A stretch of DNA of 64,000 bases from Micrasema longulum (lineage: Eukaryota > Arthropoda > Insecta > Trichoptera > Brachycentridae): assembly GCA_022494885.1 (NCBI GenBank), contig JAGVSM010000434.1:93927-157926 (forward strand), in the 5' to 3' direction. Under the pieces are notes generated by a model. That model saw only the letters and a program-made list of their open reading frames with translations. It was not told the DNA's origin and did not search any database. The position numbers and the translations under genes were made by a program. Below are positions 45,061-56,552 of this stretch, in pieces; the first letter of the stretch is position 1; the number at the start of each line of letters is the position of its first letter.

Positions 45061-45173
45061 CGTACATCTTAATGAGCACGTATTTATTTGGTTGCGTATT
45101 CAAGCTTTTTTTCGACAAATGTAAATTAGTTTCTGGGTTTCGACTAGCTTGGAATTTTTCGCGTTTCTGTCAA

Positions 45174-45319
45174 GATCGTACCCGATGGTGTGTAGAACAT
45201 TGCATTGTTAAATCAAATGCTGCGTGTCTTGATCAAATGTTACATAAAGGTGAGGCGATCAGTCTCAATCTTTATGTATATGAAATACTTCAGTGCATCT
45301 TTCCTTTTTCAGAGTTTTC
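45174..45319 (-). repeat. SINE family A remnant
   Basis: GATCGTACCCGATGGTGTGT, AACATTGCATTG, CTGCGTGTCTTGATCAAATG and ACATAAAGGTGAGGCGATCA follow the reversed body of family A, diverged and with the head region lost. It adjoins unit U. Confidence 0.6.
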
Positions 45320-45441
45320 GCAGAAGAGCAGCCATCGAGTCTTAAATACTCGTCCAATATTCTGGTTCTATTTCTCACACAGAACTGTATTCTTTATCCG
45401 CCCCGACGCCGGCAGTATGTCAAGAGCATTAATCAATAAAT
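45320..45441 (-). repeat. Companion unit U, copy 2
   Basis: AGCAGCCATCGAGTCTTAAA, TATTCTGGTTCTATTTC, CACAGAACTGTATTCTTTAT and GAGCATTAATCAATAA are shared with the other three U copies. Confidence 0.7.
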
Positions 45442-46568
45442 GTAAAAAAAGAGGGTCGTTTTAAGTAAACAGATTTCTCAATCTAGACGTATGAATTATT
45501 TTCAAAGAGAATATACAAGTCCATGCATAATCTAAATAAATTCGTAGCAGGGTTAAAAATTCACTACTTCTCCAAAAAGCTCAAAACAGATTTGATACAA
45601 AGTAGAATTTTTTTTATTTATTTCAAAATTCAAAGATCGGGTATTTTTACTAATTGAAAATAACGTTGAAAACATATTTTATATTAAAGGCGTATTTTTA
45701 CGGTTCTCATTCACATCTTTAGTTTTCATTAATAATTTTCGGGTTTAAAAACGAGCACATACAAAACGCCCCACAGTTGGCGTCATGTAGCGTCACTTTG
45801 ATGGCACACGTCACGCCCGCTGAGTGCGTTTCTGAAAAACAATGCGTACAAGTATAACGCGGTAACGTAATACGCGCTGTTTGTTCCACAGGGAGCGAAA
45901 CAAATCGTCCTGAGTTTATTGAAAATATCGAAATTTTAAATCACTGTAGAAAATTAATTTGACGTCCCACGGAAAAATAATTATAGTCTTCTATTGTAGT
46001 TTTTGCTTATTACGGAAAATAATTTAAAAAGAGGTGAAAAAACATTATTAAACGTTTATAAATATTTCATATTACGTATTTTTTACTTTTTCTATTATAC
46101 AAATTAAAACTCAAGGGTCGGGACGGCCTACTTTACATCCATCTGATTAAAGCGTAGTGTGGGTGAGTTTTTCGTATTCAAATGAAACCGTCATATTTTT
46201 AGCTTTCTTTGTGACCCTTTTGTGGGGGTTCGTTCACCCCTTACACCGCGAAGTATTCCCGTTGCATCTGTTTACATTTATCAAAGAAGTCTCGCGTATT
46301 TCTAAAGTCTCGTTAGCTTATCCCTAACGTCCTGTCATCTGGGGTAAGTCTGCAGGAAAACCGAGATGTCACTTTTGTCGATCGCCAAATGGGTGCGTAT
46401 TGTACGTGAACCAAAAAAACCTCTGGTCTATTCATAACATAATGGTTTAAAACGGTGACAAATATAATGTTTATAACTTTATTTGCTGGGTTTACACCAC
46501 GTTCTCATTGAAACATTCGTAAAATATTTTTAATAACCCATTTGAAACTAATGTTCTCAGTTCTCATA
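45442..46568. other. 1.1 kb without repeats, GC-richer at 45780-46420
   Basis: The 45780-46420 part has balanced composition (GCGTCACTTTGATGGCACAC; CATCTGGGGTAAGTCTGCAG) and no match to repeats in the window. CTGGGGTAAGT resembles a splice donor, but no exon frame supports it. Possible host noncoding element. Confidence 0.3.
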
Positions 46569-46569
46569 A

Positions 46570-46764
46570 ATCGGGTTGTGGTCCTGTGGCTAGTGTCTCG
46601 GACTCACGGACCAAAGGTCCGTGGTTCGAATCCCACTCTACCCCAACTCGATTTCATTTTCTAATAGTGAGTTATTTACAACTCGTTGAAAATGGCCCTC
46701 AAAATTAAATATTTGGGTAAATCATAAGAACGCAAATATTTCTTTTTCTAAAAAAAAAAAAAAA
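46570..46764 (+). repeat. SINE family E, full-length copy
   Basis: Head TCGGGTTGTGGTCCTGTGGC with B box GGTTCGAATCC, body TAGTGAGTTATTTACAACTC and on to GAACGCAAATATTTC, poly-A at 46750-46764. The best preserved E copy. Confidence 0.93.
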
Positions 46765-46795
46765 TTTAGGACACATTTTTTTTTAAATATTAAAA

Positions 46796-47063
46796 TCATC
46801 ATCATCATCATCATTCCCTTTCCGTACCGAATGGTGCATAGGGCACTGCATTGGTACTCCAATTGCAGCGTATCTTGATCATTTTTGTTGCGTGAAGGTA
46901 AGGTGATCAGTCTTACGCTTCAGGTACCAGTCCAGGGACTATGAAATTTTCTAGTGTAAAAACACCTTTTTAAATAATATTTCATATCAACCATGTCGGG
47001 AATCGAACCCGAGACCTCTTGCATGGTAGACGAATGTGCTGACCATTACACCACGAGGCCGAC
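46796..47063 (-). repeat. SINE family A, full-length copy
   Basis: On the minus strand: GTCGGCCTCGTGGTGTAATG head, A box TGGTGTAATGG and B box GGTTCGATTCC intact, full body and a (GAT)n end. It serves as the reference copy. It lies 32 bp from the E copy. Confidence 0.94.
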
Positions 47064-47611
47064 AAAATATTAAAATATAATTTTTATCCCTGATTTGAGA
47101 TAGTTCTTAATTTTTTATACTGTCAAAATTACGCATCTGGCTCCATCAATTGTAATTTAAGAATTTAAAAAAAATGTTTGTTAAATTTTTCTACAATCGG
47201 TTTTGCGATTGTACAAAGGGAATCGTCACTTATACTATTTTCTTATAAAATCTCACGACAACATGCCTACATTTCAGGCAATATAAGAAGGTACTTTTAA
47301 CATATAACAATAGTGCTGTGGCAGTCTTTCTTTTTTGAATGTTCGATATTGATTTTTTATTATTGAATATTTTTCCTAGATTAATATTAATTATAATTAA
47401 AGCTTACTAAATTAATTTAATATTAACTAAAAGTGAAGTTTTTAAATCTTAAAAAAGCAGTTTACTTATTACTTATTTCTTTAATTTGGTCATTCAACAG
47501 ACAAACGTAAATTAAGACAAATAATACAAGAGAAAAAGTTAAAATTTTCCTCTTACAATAATTATTTAGGACGACAAAGATAGTTACAAAAATATCAATA
47601 TAAATTTGTAA
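47064..47611. other. Nothing recognised
   Basis: AT-rich spacer with no supported feature. Confidence 0.4.
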
Positions 47612-47623
47612 TAAAAGTAGTTT

Positions 47624-47982
47624 TAAATTTATTTCAACAGAGAGGAAAAACGTTTTTGAGAAGGGAAGGTAATATGGAAGTCTAGGCATTTACAGGGCTT
47701 ATGACCTGTTATTGGCTGGTTTAAGTGACCACTTTACACACTGTGTAACATTCACCATTCTGTTCATGTTTGAACATCCACATTTCTTCAACTCTTCCAT
47801 CTGTTGACTTCAAAAGTCAACAAGCCAAAAAAAAATTGTCAAAAGCCCTTTAAATGCCTAGACTTCCATATTCCCTTCTCAAAAACGTTTTCCCTTTCTG
47901 TTAAAATAAATTTAAATATGAACAACTCCCTAGGGAGAAAATCCAGCCAGTCTGCAAGCATTTGGACATACTCAAACATTGT
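47624..47982 (-). mobile_element. Family D element, copy D4, short
   Basis: Flanked by a 12-bp direct repeat, TAAAAGTAGTTT, at 47612-47623 and 47983-47994. The left arm (47637-47815) runs AACAGAGAGGAAAAACG to TCCATCTGTTGACTTC. The right arm is shortened (AAAGTCAACAAGCC, then AAAGCCCTTTAAATGCCTAG) and ends with the outer unit AACAACTCCCTAGGGAGAAA through ACATACTCAAACATTGT. The outer unit sits at the right here, while in D1 and D3 it is at the left, so D4 is in the opposite orientation. Confidence 0.82.
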
Positions 47983-48144
47983 TAAAAGTAGTTTAATTTA
48001 GATAGACTATGAATAGAGATGAGAAATGGTGTGACAATGTGTAATGCGAGAAAAATAGAGCTATAGGTGCAAATTTTGAATAACTTTGTTTTAAGTAACC
48101 ATCCCGCATAATAGTATAATTTATTTTATCAAGATTTTTATTTT

Positions 48145-48313
48145 TTTATTTAAAGAAATATTTTGTTTTTATGATTTACCTAAATATTTAATTTTAAGGG
48201 CCATTTTCAACGAGTTGTGAATAACTCACTACTAGAAAATGGGAATCAAGCTGGGGTTGAGTGGGATTCGAACCACAGTCCAAGAGTCCAAGTCACTAGC
48301 CACAGGACCAGAA
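48145..48313 (-). repeat. SINE family E copy
   Basis: On the minus strand: a decayed head (CTGTGGCTAGTGACTTGGAC, B box GGTTCGAATCC), then CCCACTCAACCCCAGCTTGA and the E body to an A-rich end. Confidence 0.87.
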
Positions 48314-48879
48314 GCTAAAAGCTAGCCAAAGTTAAACTATTTTTAACGGGCGCATAAATAAGATCGACGTCAAAATAATCGTTGATTAAAGTTAATGAAC
48401 CGTATTTTTAACTCCTCGAAATCAACAAATACAATATAATTCGATATTCAATAAAAAGTCAATATTGTCGATCGATAGTAACCTTTTTCGGCGGGACGTC
48501 ACTATTGCGGCATCTCAACAATAAAGTACGGCATTTGTTTTTTAGACTCAACTGCCAATATTTACAGAACTTTATAAGCGTATAAACGTCATTATTCTCT
48601 TCTTAAATTGCCCGTAGAAAACTTAATTGAACAGAAATCAGAATTGTAAAATAAATAGACAAAATTTACTTTAAGAATACATTGTTTACTTCTGTTCTTA
48701 AATGAGAACATTTGTACAGTCAAGAAAATAAAAACTGTGTTCAATAAAACTATTTATTTCGCGTGTTTGAATCGTATTTTTATGTAATAAAAAAACATTA
48801 TATAAAAGACATTATTTTGAGGGCGTTTCTTCTTGTAAAATGCAAAAAACGAATCTTATGTTTATTCTTTTGATATAAA
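48314..48879. other. Nothing recognised
   Basis: AT-rich. A GCGGGACGTCACTATTGCGG patch near 48492 is the only GC-rich spot. Confidence 0.4.
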
Positions 48880-49236
48880 CAGGATGTTTTTTAAACCCTG
48901 TCACATCCAAAACCACGATGATCGGTATGGGCAAAAAGACATATTTGCGTATTTAAAAAATATTTAAAACAAAGACTTTTTTTAAATTAAAGTTTTTAAA
49001 AAACAAATGGTTGCTTACTTCTGCAGGGGATAAGTGAAGGGAGCGCGGCGCAGTATAAGACTCCCCCCTTCCTCCTCCTCGTTTCTCCCCTGCAGAAGTA
49101 AGCAACCTTTTGCTTTTTTTGATATATTTTTTAAAAATTTATTCGTTATGCAAAAATATTTTAATGTGCCAATATGTCTTCTTGCTCATACTGATAATCT
49201 TGGTTTCGGATGTGACAGGATTTAATGAACATCCTT
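48880..49236. mobile_element. Palindromic MITE family K, copy 2
   Basis: Terminal inverted repeats begin AGGATGTT and contain AACCCTGTCACATCC on the left, with the counterpart ending AATGAACATCCTTT on the right. The inner repeat is better kept than in copy 1: GGTTGCTTACTTCTGCAGGG against CCCTGCAGAAGTAAGCAACC. TATA lies on both flanks. The two copies share order throughout. Confidence 0.88.
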
Positions 49237-50499
49237 TATATAGTCTACTACTATTTTTTCCGTTTATTAAACTTCTCATTATAACTGCAGATTATTGACA
49301 TTATTTTGAGCATGTTCAATCTTTTGTAGTCTTATATTGGAATTAAGCCCCCCTCGTATTTTATTTAATGAGACCGATATGGCTTACGTAAATTGAAATC
49401 GTAGGGAAGTTAAAATTTCGGATAAGTCTACAAATAATTAGACACTCAAATTGGAATATGCACACTAAGATGCATATAAAACGTTGTTTTTATACGTTAC
49501 TGAAAATTTAATAGGACTCTGATAATTAATGCGGATTTTTTTTTCATTTATAAAATAAGAAACCTGATTTAAAAATGGTATGATGGGGGACGTCAGACTT
49601 AATGATTACTTTCTTTTGTTGAAAAATTGCTGCGTCGTGGTCTATAGAGTAAGTTTAAAGGCAAATTCATCGATTTATAGAACCCTATTACTACCCTTGT
49701 GATGTCGCTCCTTCCAGTCTAGTGATAGTCCACCCCATTTGAAGTGCTTGCATTTCCTGCTACCTGCATAAGTCTTCACCCCTTGTATCGGACATAGACC
49801 ATTAATCAATACCATAGCTATCACATATTATCAAAACACCCCGCGCTTACAGATGTCACATTATTTTGAATTTACATTACTCATTTACAATGGAAAATAC
49901 AGAGTTTTTTTCATCCCATTGTACCGTATGCGTACCGTGATTCAGCTTGTTGTCGAATAACTTTTGATAAAATCATATTATTTACTGTAAGTCATATGAT
50001 TTTTATTCGTGACTTTTCAATCAATAAACAAATCAAAGTTTTGTTTTTTGTCCATTTTCGTTTATGTGTCGCAGTCGGATTATCGTTTCAAACAGAATAC
50101 ATATTGGCTAGCTATATTAAAAAACAGCTCCGTATGGCAAGAGAGCTAGTTGACAAATAGGCGTATTGCATTTTGACTGAATAACTCGCCGCCACATTTA
50201 ATGGTATAATGTGTTATTTCTTTATCCACTCTAACCGACCCATCAATCAGCAGTAACATTTAAGATGATCTTCTTCTTATATTGCTTTTTCAAATTTTAA
50301 ATATTACTTGCTATACCTGTTATTCCTTCTTTTTTCTCTGCTGCATTGACATGCTTTATACTTTTAATTTACTTTTATTTACTTATATTGTATATGTAAA
50401 TGAAATCAATATATTGCTGCTCTTACTATGTGTCATCAATTTCGAAGATGTTTTTTAAATTGACATAAATTTATTTTCTTATTTAAAGGTTCTTTAAAG
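49237..50499. other. 1.26 kb, mostly unrecognised
   Basis: CATTATTTTGAGCATGTTC at 49300 may be a decayed D outer unit. The rest has no repeat match or frame. Confidence 0.4.
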
Positions 50500-50870
50500 A
50501 TTTTTCTCATCGTTTCTTCGAATCCCTTAAAATATGTATGTGTATATTTATGTTTTTCCTTTTTAAAAAAATGTTTTTGAAAAATTGTGGTTGTCTCATT
50601 TTGAAATGTGCGTGATATTGTTCTGATATTCTGGTATTATGTCCATGTTTATTACAATTTTTTTCAAGTTTTAGCTCTTTCTCTACAATGATATCCGTGG
50701 CTAATTTATGAATAAAATTTAAAGATTCTAGTTGAAAAAGTTCATTAACATTAAATTTTGTAGTTTTTTTTAAAGAGTTCTTTTGTTGGTATAACAGAGG
50801 TCATATACAAGCAATATTTTATTTGATGACATGCGTAGTAACTATTTTGTTTGATAATTTAGATTCTCAC
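50500..50870 (-). pseudogene. LINE fragment, HGHNTRISE family, copy 3
   Basis: The minus strand encodes NVNELFQLESLNFIHKLATD and NKHGHNTRISEQYHA, matching 40468-40731 closely. Frameshifts occur upstream. 5'-truncated and dead. Confidence 0.8.
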
Positions 50871-50914
50871 CAATAATAATTTCAAGTGGCAGGGAAACAA
50901 ACTAAAAAGAACAA

Positions 50915-51190
50915 TCTTTTTTTTTTTTTCTTTTATTTTCGAAACATACAGTATAGTTACATAGTTTTATATTTAACACAGTTAGACATATCTCTAATGA
51001 ACCAGTGAAGTTTCTTTATTATAAAGTAATTATATGTACGGTTATTAATCAAAGTACAAAAAAGAGAAGGAAAATAAACATAATTAGAAGTTGTTTAAAA
51101 ATTAAAATTAATGTTAAAAAATAAAGAAAATTTGTAAAAGTAATTATAAGTTAAGAATTAAAATAAAGAATTAAAAACATGCTCAGATGT
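50915..51190 (-). repeat. Repeat H, copy 2
   Basis: T-rich head, then GAAACATACAGTATAGTTAC, TCTAATGAACCAGTGAAGTT and AAAAAAGAGAAGGAAAATAA, matching 23161-23416 in order. Confidence 0.8.
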
Positions 51191-52005
51191 AAAAATAAAA
51201 TAAAATAATAATAACATTTTTTAAAAGGAAAAACATAAATATACACATACATATTTTAAGGGATTCAAAGAAACTTTGGAGACTATTATATAACTATTTG
51301 GAGAAAAATATAAATGGTGGCAACGATTTATATATTTGTTTGTTTTTCTGTAAATAAAGTTACCGTAAACCATTATTATGGATAGTCAAATATAATGGTA
51401 AGCTGCGCATAATCGCTTCTATACGCGGTTCGCCCCTGATACACACATATATATTTGCATATACATATTCATATAATATTCTATACACACATAAATTCAT
51501 GTTTATTTCAATGTACCTCAAAGGCAAAGCTTCCCGTGACTTCCCTTCGATATAATTTAGAAGCGCCGTTAAATAAAATGTGAGCGCTACGGGGAATCAG
51601 TTCAAAATCAGAAAAGAAAATAAATTCATTACTAGCAGTATACGGTAAAAGGTATCTCTTGTTAGCAGACGCGGTGCCTAAAGGGAGAAATTTGTAGCAA
51701 AAACATCCGCGAAAAAATATCTATCGACCTGTTTTTGTTTATTGCTAGAAGATGTTATGAGAATATTCACAAAAAACTCCATCTGCTATTTCTTTTTGAT
51801 TTTGTTTTTAGCGTTTCGTATTGTATGTTGTTTCGTAGTGTATATAATAATATTTCGTATATAATCTTGTTATTTTCTGTTGGAAATGAAACGAGGTTTT
51901 TATTTTATTATTATTCCATGAAGTATAATGGTTTTTCTTCAAAATGTAAATATTTTCAAAAATATTACATCGCCTAGTAAAAAAACCGAATCACATCGCT
52001 ATTAA
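51191..52005. other. Nothing recognised
   Basis: AT-rich. The 80-codon frame at 51735-51977 is low-complexity and not called. Confidence 0.4.
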
Positions 52006-52007
52006 TT

Positions 52008-52082
52008 GAACATATTACAACTGAGATAAAAAACATGTTTCAAGGGCAATATGTAAGTCAGGCATTTACAAAGCTAATGACT
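52008..52082 (+). repeat. Family D fragment
   Basis: AACATATTACAACTGAGATA, then AGTCAGGCATTTACAAAGCT is the outer arm of D. Confidence 0.6.
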
Positions 52083-53681
52083 AGGACTTCCATTCGAGAC
52101 TCAAAATTCTAAGACATTTTCAATATCGAGATGATGGGATTAAAATTTCGAGACCTGCACTACGCACCTGATTCTAAACGCTCTTAGAATGTAAAAACGC
52201 GTCGCTTTTTTGCTTCTTAAAAATTATAACGATGATAAAATTATATTAAATAGTATAATAATTCAAATGAATGTAGAATTTTACAATCTCAATGATACCG
52301 CAGGTAACACTAAGAATCTAAAGCACAAAACACAATCGGCAGGACAAAACTGCCTTATTTATTAGACTGAGGATGGGTCAATGCAGCCCTGCTGGAATGT
52401 ATGCTAAAGCTGGGCATAGTTTCTCTTAGCTCTGTCTGCAGCGTGATGGCTGCTGGTTGCTGACTTCACCCGTAACTGTCACTGTTATTGTTACGAATAT
52501 TGTTACTGTAATAGTTACATTGGGAGCATTGGGAGGCTTTTAAAAAAAATGTAACCATTTCGGCGAATCGATCGTGTCCAATCAATTTAATCCTAGTCAA
52601 TCAAAAATTTACTTTTTTCTTTTCTCAATCCATTAATGTGCATATTATGTACTTCTGGATTACCTTCTTTCAGCACAAAGATGCTAAGTCTACCAGATTA
52701 CAGAGAGCTCTTTCGGGCAGCTTTTTTTGTTCAGCAACGAGCAATTTTTCCGTGTATGTAGGTACCGCTTAAGAAACTTATGTCCTCAGATGCGGTGTGC
52801 GGTATGTGGTGGGCAAGCTTATATGCAGGTACAAATTAATGAAGATTTTTTGTCGATTACCTATAAAATAAATCACCGCTCGCTACTAATGTCTGGTTGA
52901 CATAGAAATAGTTGGTTTGTATGGTTTGTATTCATTTTAATAAAAAGTTGATGTGATGTGATTTTTTAACTCCATGCAATATTTTTAATTTGAATGGTTA
53001 AGTTTGTACATGTCAGGATTAGACTGGACCTACTTTTGTGTCGATATAATTTATAGTTTTCGATATATCGTCGTAGTAGATGTATCCTGATCAGTCTACA
53101 ATACCCGAAGTTACTCTATTTCAATTCGAAATTCAAATTAAAACTCCCTGTATTTTTTTAGCAAACCTCGTATGTATAAGAAATTCGATAGTAAATTTAA
53201 TGTATGGAAATCGAACACAATTCTAACTTCTGCATGCGATTTAACTATTTTTAATAATTCACGAACCAGTTTATGAAATAATAAAAAAGTTAACATTGTA
53301 TATATATTTCCAAAATATTTTTTGCTGTTATACTTTGTTTGAGACATGTAAAAACTTATATTAAAATTGAATGCTCGCGTGTTTCAAATAAACGTGAGTT
53401 TATTTATAAACAGTAAAATTTTGTGTGATTGTTTACCTTATCGGGTATTCTATTTTCACTATAGGAAAAAAGAAACTCGCGAAAATTTTGTACGATTCAA
53501 ATTCGATAATTTTTTTTGTTTTTTAATATTTTATCGCAATGACGCAGTAGTAACATATTTTAAAATTCTTAATTTGTATAAAGATATTAACAAATAAATG
53601 AAACACTGAATGTATTAGTATGATGTTTGGTTTAACACAAAAAGTTAAAATATAAATCAGTAAGATTCCTTTTTTTTTACA
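52083..53681. other. 1.6 kb without recognised feature
   Basis: A GC-richer patch at 52300-52480 has no match. Otherwise AT-rich without frames worth calling. Confidence 0.4.
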
Positions 53682-53934
53682 TCATCGTCCCCTTTCTAGA
53701 CCCAGTGGAAAATAGGGCACTTCACTGGTAAACTGAACGCTTCGTAGTTCAATCATCTGTTACATAAAGGTAAGGTTATCAGTCTAACGCTTCAGGAGTC
53801 AGTCTCGCAGCAATGAAATATTGTAGTTCTATAAACCTACAAAATAAATATTTCATATTCACCGTGTCAGGAAAACAAAAACAAAACTTCAAGAATGGCA
53901 GGCGAACACGTCAACCACTACATAAGGAAGCGGA
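53682..53934 (-). repeat. SINE family A, old copy
   Basis: Reversed family A: GAAAATAGGGCACTTCACTG, ACATAAAGGTAAGGTTATCA, AACGCTTCAGGAGTCAGTCT, AATAAATATTTCATATTCAC and a decayed head ending CACTACATAAGGAAGCGGA. It adjoins unit U. Confidence 0.75.
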
Positions 53935-54066
53935 CTTTTCTCAATTCGATTTTATTGGTAAGGATTTTTACCTGTGGGCAGCAATCGAGTCAAAAACATT
54001 CGTCAACAATTCTGGTTCTATTTCAAGCAGAGATCTCTATTCTTCGTTTGCTTGGATAAAAAACTC
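53935..54066 (-). repeat. Companion unit U, copy 3
   Basis: GGGCAGCAATCGAGTCAAAA, ACAATTCTGGTTCTATTTCA and ATTCTTCGTTTGCTTGG correspond to the other U copies. Confidence 0.65.
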
Positions 54067-54599
54067 ACATATTCACTGTAGTATATAATAAAAGCATAAC
54101 AAATAATTCAATATAAGTTTTAAAACACATAAAATGTTCTTCTTGGCATAGGCATATCAGTGAGTAAGCATTATTCTTCATAAAATAAAATTGAGGAATT
54201 TATAAATTACTTTTAATGGATTATTCTAAATTTGCACACATTTACAACATTTTTTGTTGCCTTGTGACGACTTGTTTGATATTGAGCGCAAAGAATATGA
54301 AAAAAAGTGCGCTTTCTATGTAATACGAGTATATGTACAAACATAATGAATTTTAATTACTCAAAAATGGTCTTTAATAAATACTTACAAAAAACTATTA
54401 AATAACTCGAGGACCTTCTAACGGACAGTGCTGCCCATGTGGGGTGCTACTACATCATTCTCTTTTGGAATGAAAAAAATCTAAAATAAATCTCGGATAA
54501 AATAAACCTATTTCTGATTCTAGATTTTTCCTCAAACCCACCGAGTTCTCCGTAGTTGTTTCGTCTGTTAACTTTAGGTTAATTTCTTTTATTTTTAAG
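54067..54599. other. Nothing recognised
   Basis: AT-rich spacer. Confidence 0.4.
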
Positions 54600-54960
54600 G
54601 GGATAATCCCCTAACGACGTCAGGTAAACAAACTACACACGAATGCTGTGTTACCAACTAGACCATTTAAAACCACCCCCAGTTTTCGATCTCGGCTACA
54701 AATCCTCCCAGGGAATCTATACCCTCTCATAAGTTTCGCCATCTCTCCCTGCCGGTGTGCAGGAGGGATGTGGGAGAAACTTGGTGCAGGTCCGCTGCGG
54801 CTTTTCTGGGACTTTGACGTACGATCGTATTTTGTTTCCGTACAGCGCGGGAAACTTTTGTAATTGGAATTGTGGAAAATGGCGGTAAACATGACCATCG
54901 ATACATGGCCACTGTTCTACTACCGAGACACCTAATTACATCCTTCCATATTCTATGGGT
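54600..54960. promoter_or_regulatory. GC-richer island with AAAATGGCGG (Pho/YY1-like)
   Basis: Balanced composition. AAAATGGCGG at 54876-54885 fits the Pho/YY1 core. Open frames exist in both directions (92 codons on the minus strand), but none is recognised and they overlap each other. May be a promoter or conserved noncoding element of a host gene outside the window. Confidence 0.3.
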
Positions 54961-55408
54961 CGCCCATTTAAATTTTAAGATAATTAGTTGACTGCTGCGC
55001 GTTTATTTTAAGACCACCATATGAAACTTTGCTGAAAATAGTGGAATCAAAAATACAAATATTTTTTCCGAATTTAAGTACCGAAAAGCAAATTTAGGTT
55101 CCTACAAAAATATGTAAAAATTACAAAATGCGAATAAAAAATTTGTGAATATCAAAAGTAACGAACAAACAGCTAACTTAAATAAAAATAAAGCAATCTT
55201 TTGAGAATACAGAGAAGAAAATAAGAAATAAAAAATTATGATTTTAATAAGGAATACTGCATGTAACTTAATGTTCCATAATGAAAATAAAATTATGAAT
55301 AAATAATTAAATATAAAAAACATTTCATGTTTTTGCGATAAGCATTTAACCTTTTTTTTTTTGTTAACATCACGAATGTAAATTATTATTTTTAAATATA
55401 CTAATTAA
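54961..55408. other. Nothing recognised
   Basis: AT-rich spacer. Confidence 0.4.
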
Positions 55409-55595
55409 GGCGGCCTTCTTGGTGTAGTGGTTAAGACACTTGACCTAAGCACGAAAAGTTCCGGGTTCGATTCCCGGTGAGAACACAAAAATTAAATTTG
55501 ATTTTTCTCAAGCCTAGGTATTCCGTGTTGTAATTCGTCACTGTAATTGGGCCTCCTTGTCTGTTGTGGTACAAAAAAATAAATAATAATAAAAT
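55409..55595 (+). repeat. SINE family B, copy 5
   Basis: GGCGGCCTTCTTGGTGTAGT head, A box TGGTGTAGTGG, B box GGTTCGATTCC, body TCAAGCCTAGGTATTCCGTG, A-rich tail. A SINE C follows 21 bp later in the same orientation. Confidence 0.92.
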
Positions 55596-55615
55596 GTAGT
55601 TAAAAACAATAACAG

Positions 55616-55775
55616 ACAAGCGCCGTGGCACAGTGGTTAGACGGCCAACTGTGAAACTGGATTCACGGGTTCGATTTCCGCCAGTTCAATTCGTCTAGGC
55701 TTTGCGGTATATTTTTCATTACCTCCTTTCACATCCCTTCTATGCCACCTGTTGACAAGCATCTAGATATTGGCT
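55616..55775 (+). repeat. SINE family C, copy 3
   Basis: Head AAGCGCCGTGGCACAGTGGT (A box TGGCACAGTGG fits consensus), B box GGTTCGATTTC with one change, then the body ending CCACCTGTTGACAAGCATCT. Confidence 0.87.
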
Positions 55776-55982
55776 AAGCAGGTTATTCCTTTTCATTTTA
55801 TTTTTTTAAACCTAGTTATTAGGCAAATAACATCATTTTTCTCATATTGTTTTTATGAACAAATATTTTTATCCGAGCGTACGAGAAAGGTAAAATTATA
55901 ATAAGTTGGGAATAAAATGATACAGTAGTAATAAATATTCCCATCTTATAAAATAAATAATATTGTCTAAAAAAATATACAA

Positions 55983-56203
55983 CAATATTTTGAGAATGTT
56001 CAAATGTTTGCATATAGGCTGAATTTTCTCCCTAGGGAGTTATTTAGAACTAAATTTGTTGCAGCAGAGAGGGAAAATATTTTGAAAAGGGAATTTAGAA
56101 ATCTAGGTATTTACAGGGCTCATTGGCTTATTTAAGTGGCGGGAGCGAGGAAATTCAGCCTTTTTGAAAATATTTGGACATACTCAAAACATTGTTGAAT
56201 TAA
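55983..56203. mobile_element. Family D element, copy D5a, symmetric and short
   Basis: Both ends carry the outer unit in inverted orientation: CAACAATATTTTGAGAATGT on the left and ACATACTCAAAACATTGTTG on the right. The middle holds a truncated arm ending at TTTAAGTGGC. It is a deletion derivative. Confidence 0.7.
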
Positions 56204-56552
56204 CTAGCTGGTATAAGAATAAATACAAAAATTGGAAAGCTACCTCCCTAAGGGAGTAATTAGGATCTAAATTTGATGCATGGGAAAACTGTTTTTAAGC
56301 GTTGCCTAGAAGGTTCAGCCGGATGAATCTCACCCACATAATAAAGGTTTTAGCTCCTTTACTTCACAAGAGTCAACAGATGGACGAGTTCAGGAAATGT
56401 AGATGTTTAATTATAGGCAGAATGGTGAATGTTATGCAGTGTGTAAAGTGACCACTTAAATCAGCCAATAACAGGTCATAAGCCTTTTAAACACCTAGAC
56501 TTCCATATTCAGTTCTTAGAATGTTTTTTTTCTCTGTCGCAATAAATTAAGG
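56204..56552 (-). mobile_element. Family D element, copy D5b
   Basis: Continues with AATTAACTAGCTGGTATAAG, the inner arm end, then AAACTGTTTTTAAGCGTTGC, TTCAGCCGGATGAATCTCAC, AGTCAACAGATGGACGAGTT and GTGTGTAAAGTGACCACTTA, ending near CTCTGTCGCAATAAATTAAG. The junction with D5a mirrors the one at 14560-14590. Confidence 0.72.

Noticed and set aside
44531..45118. Longest open frame in the window (195 codons, minus strand)
   Set aside because: It lies antisense to a recognisable LINE C-terminus on the plus strand, and its own sequence has no family resemblance.
49034..49225. 63-codon open frame
   Set aside because: It lies inside MITE K copy 2 and is serine/proline-rich because of the C/T-rich core.
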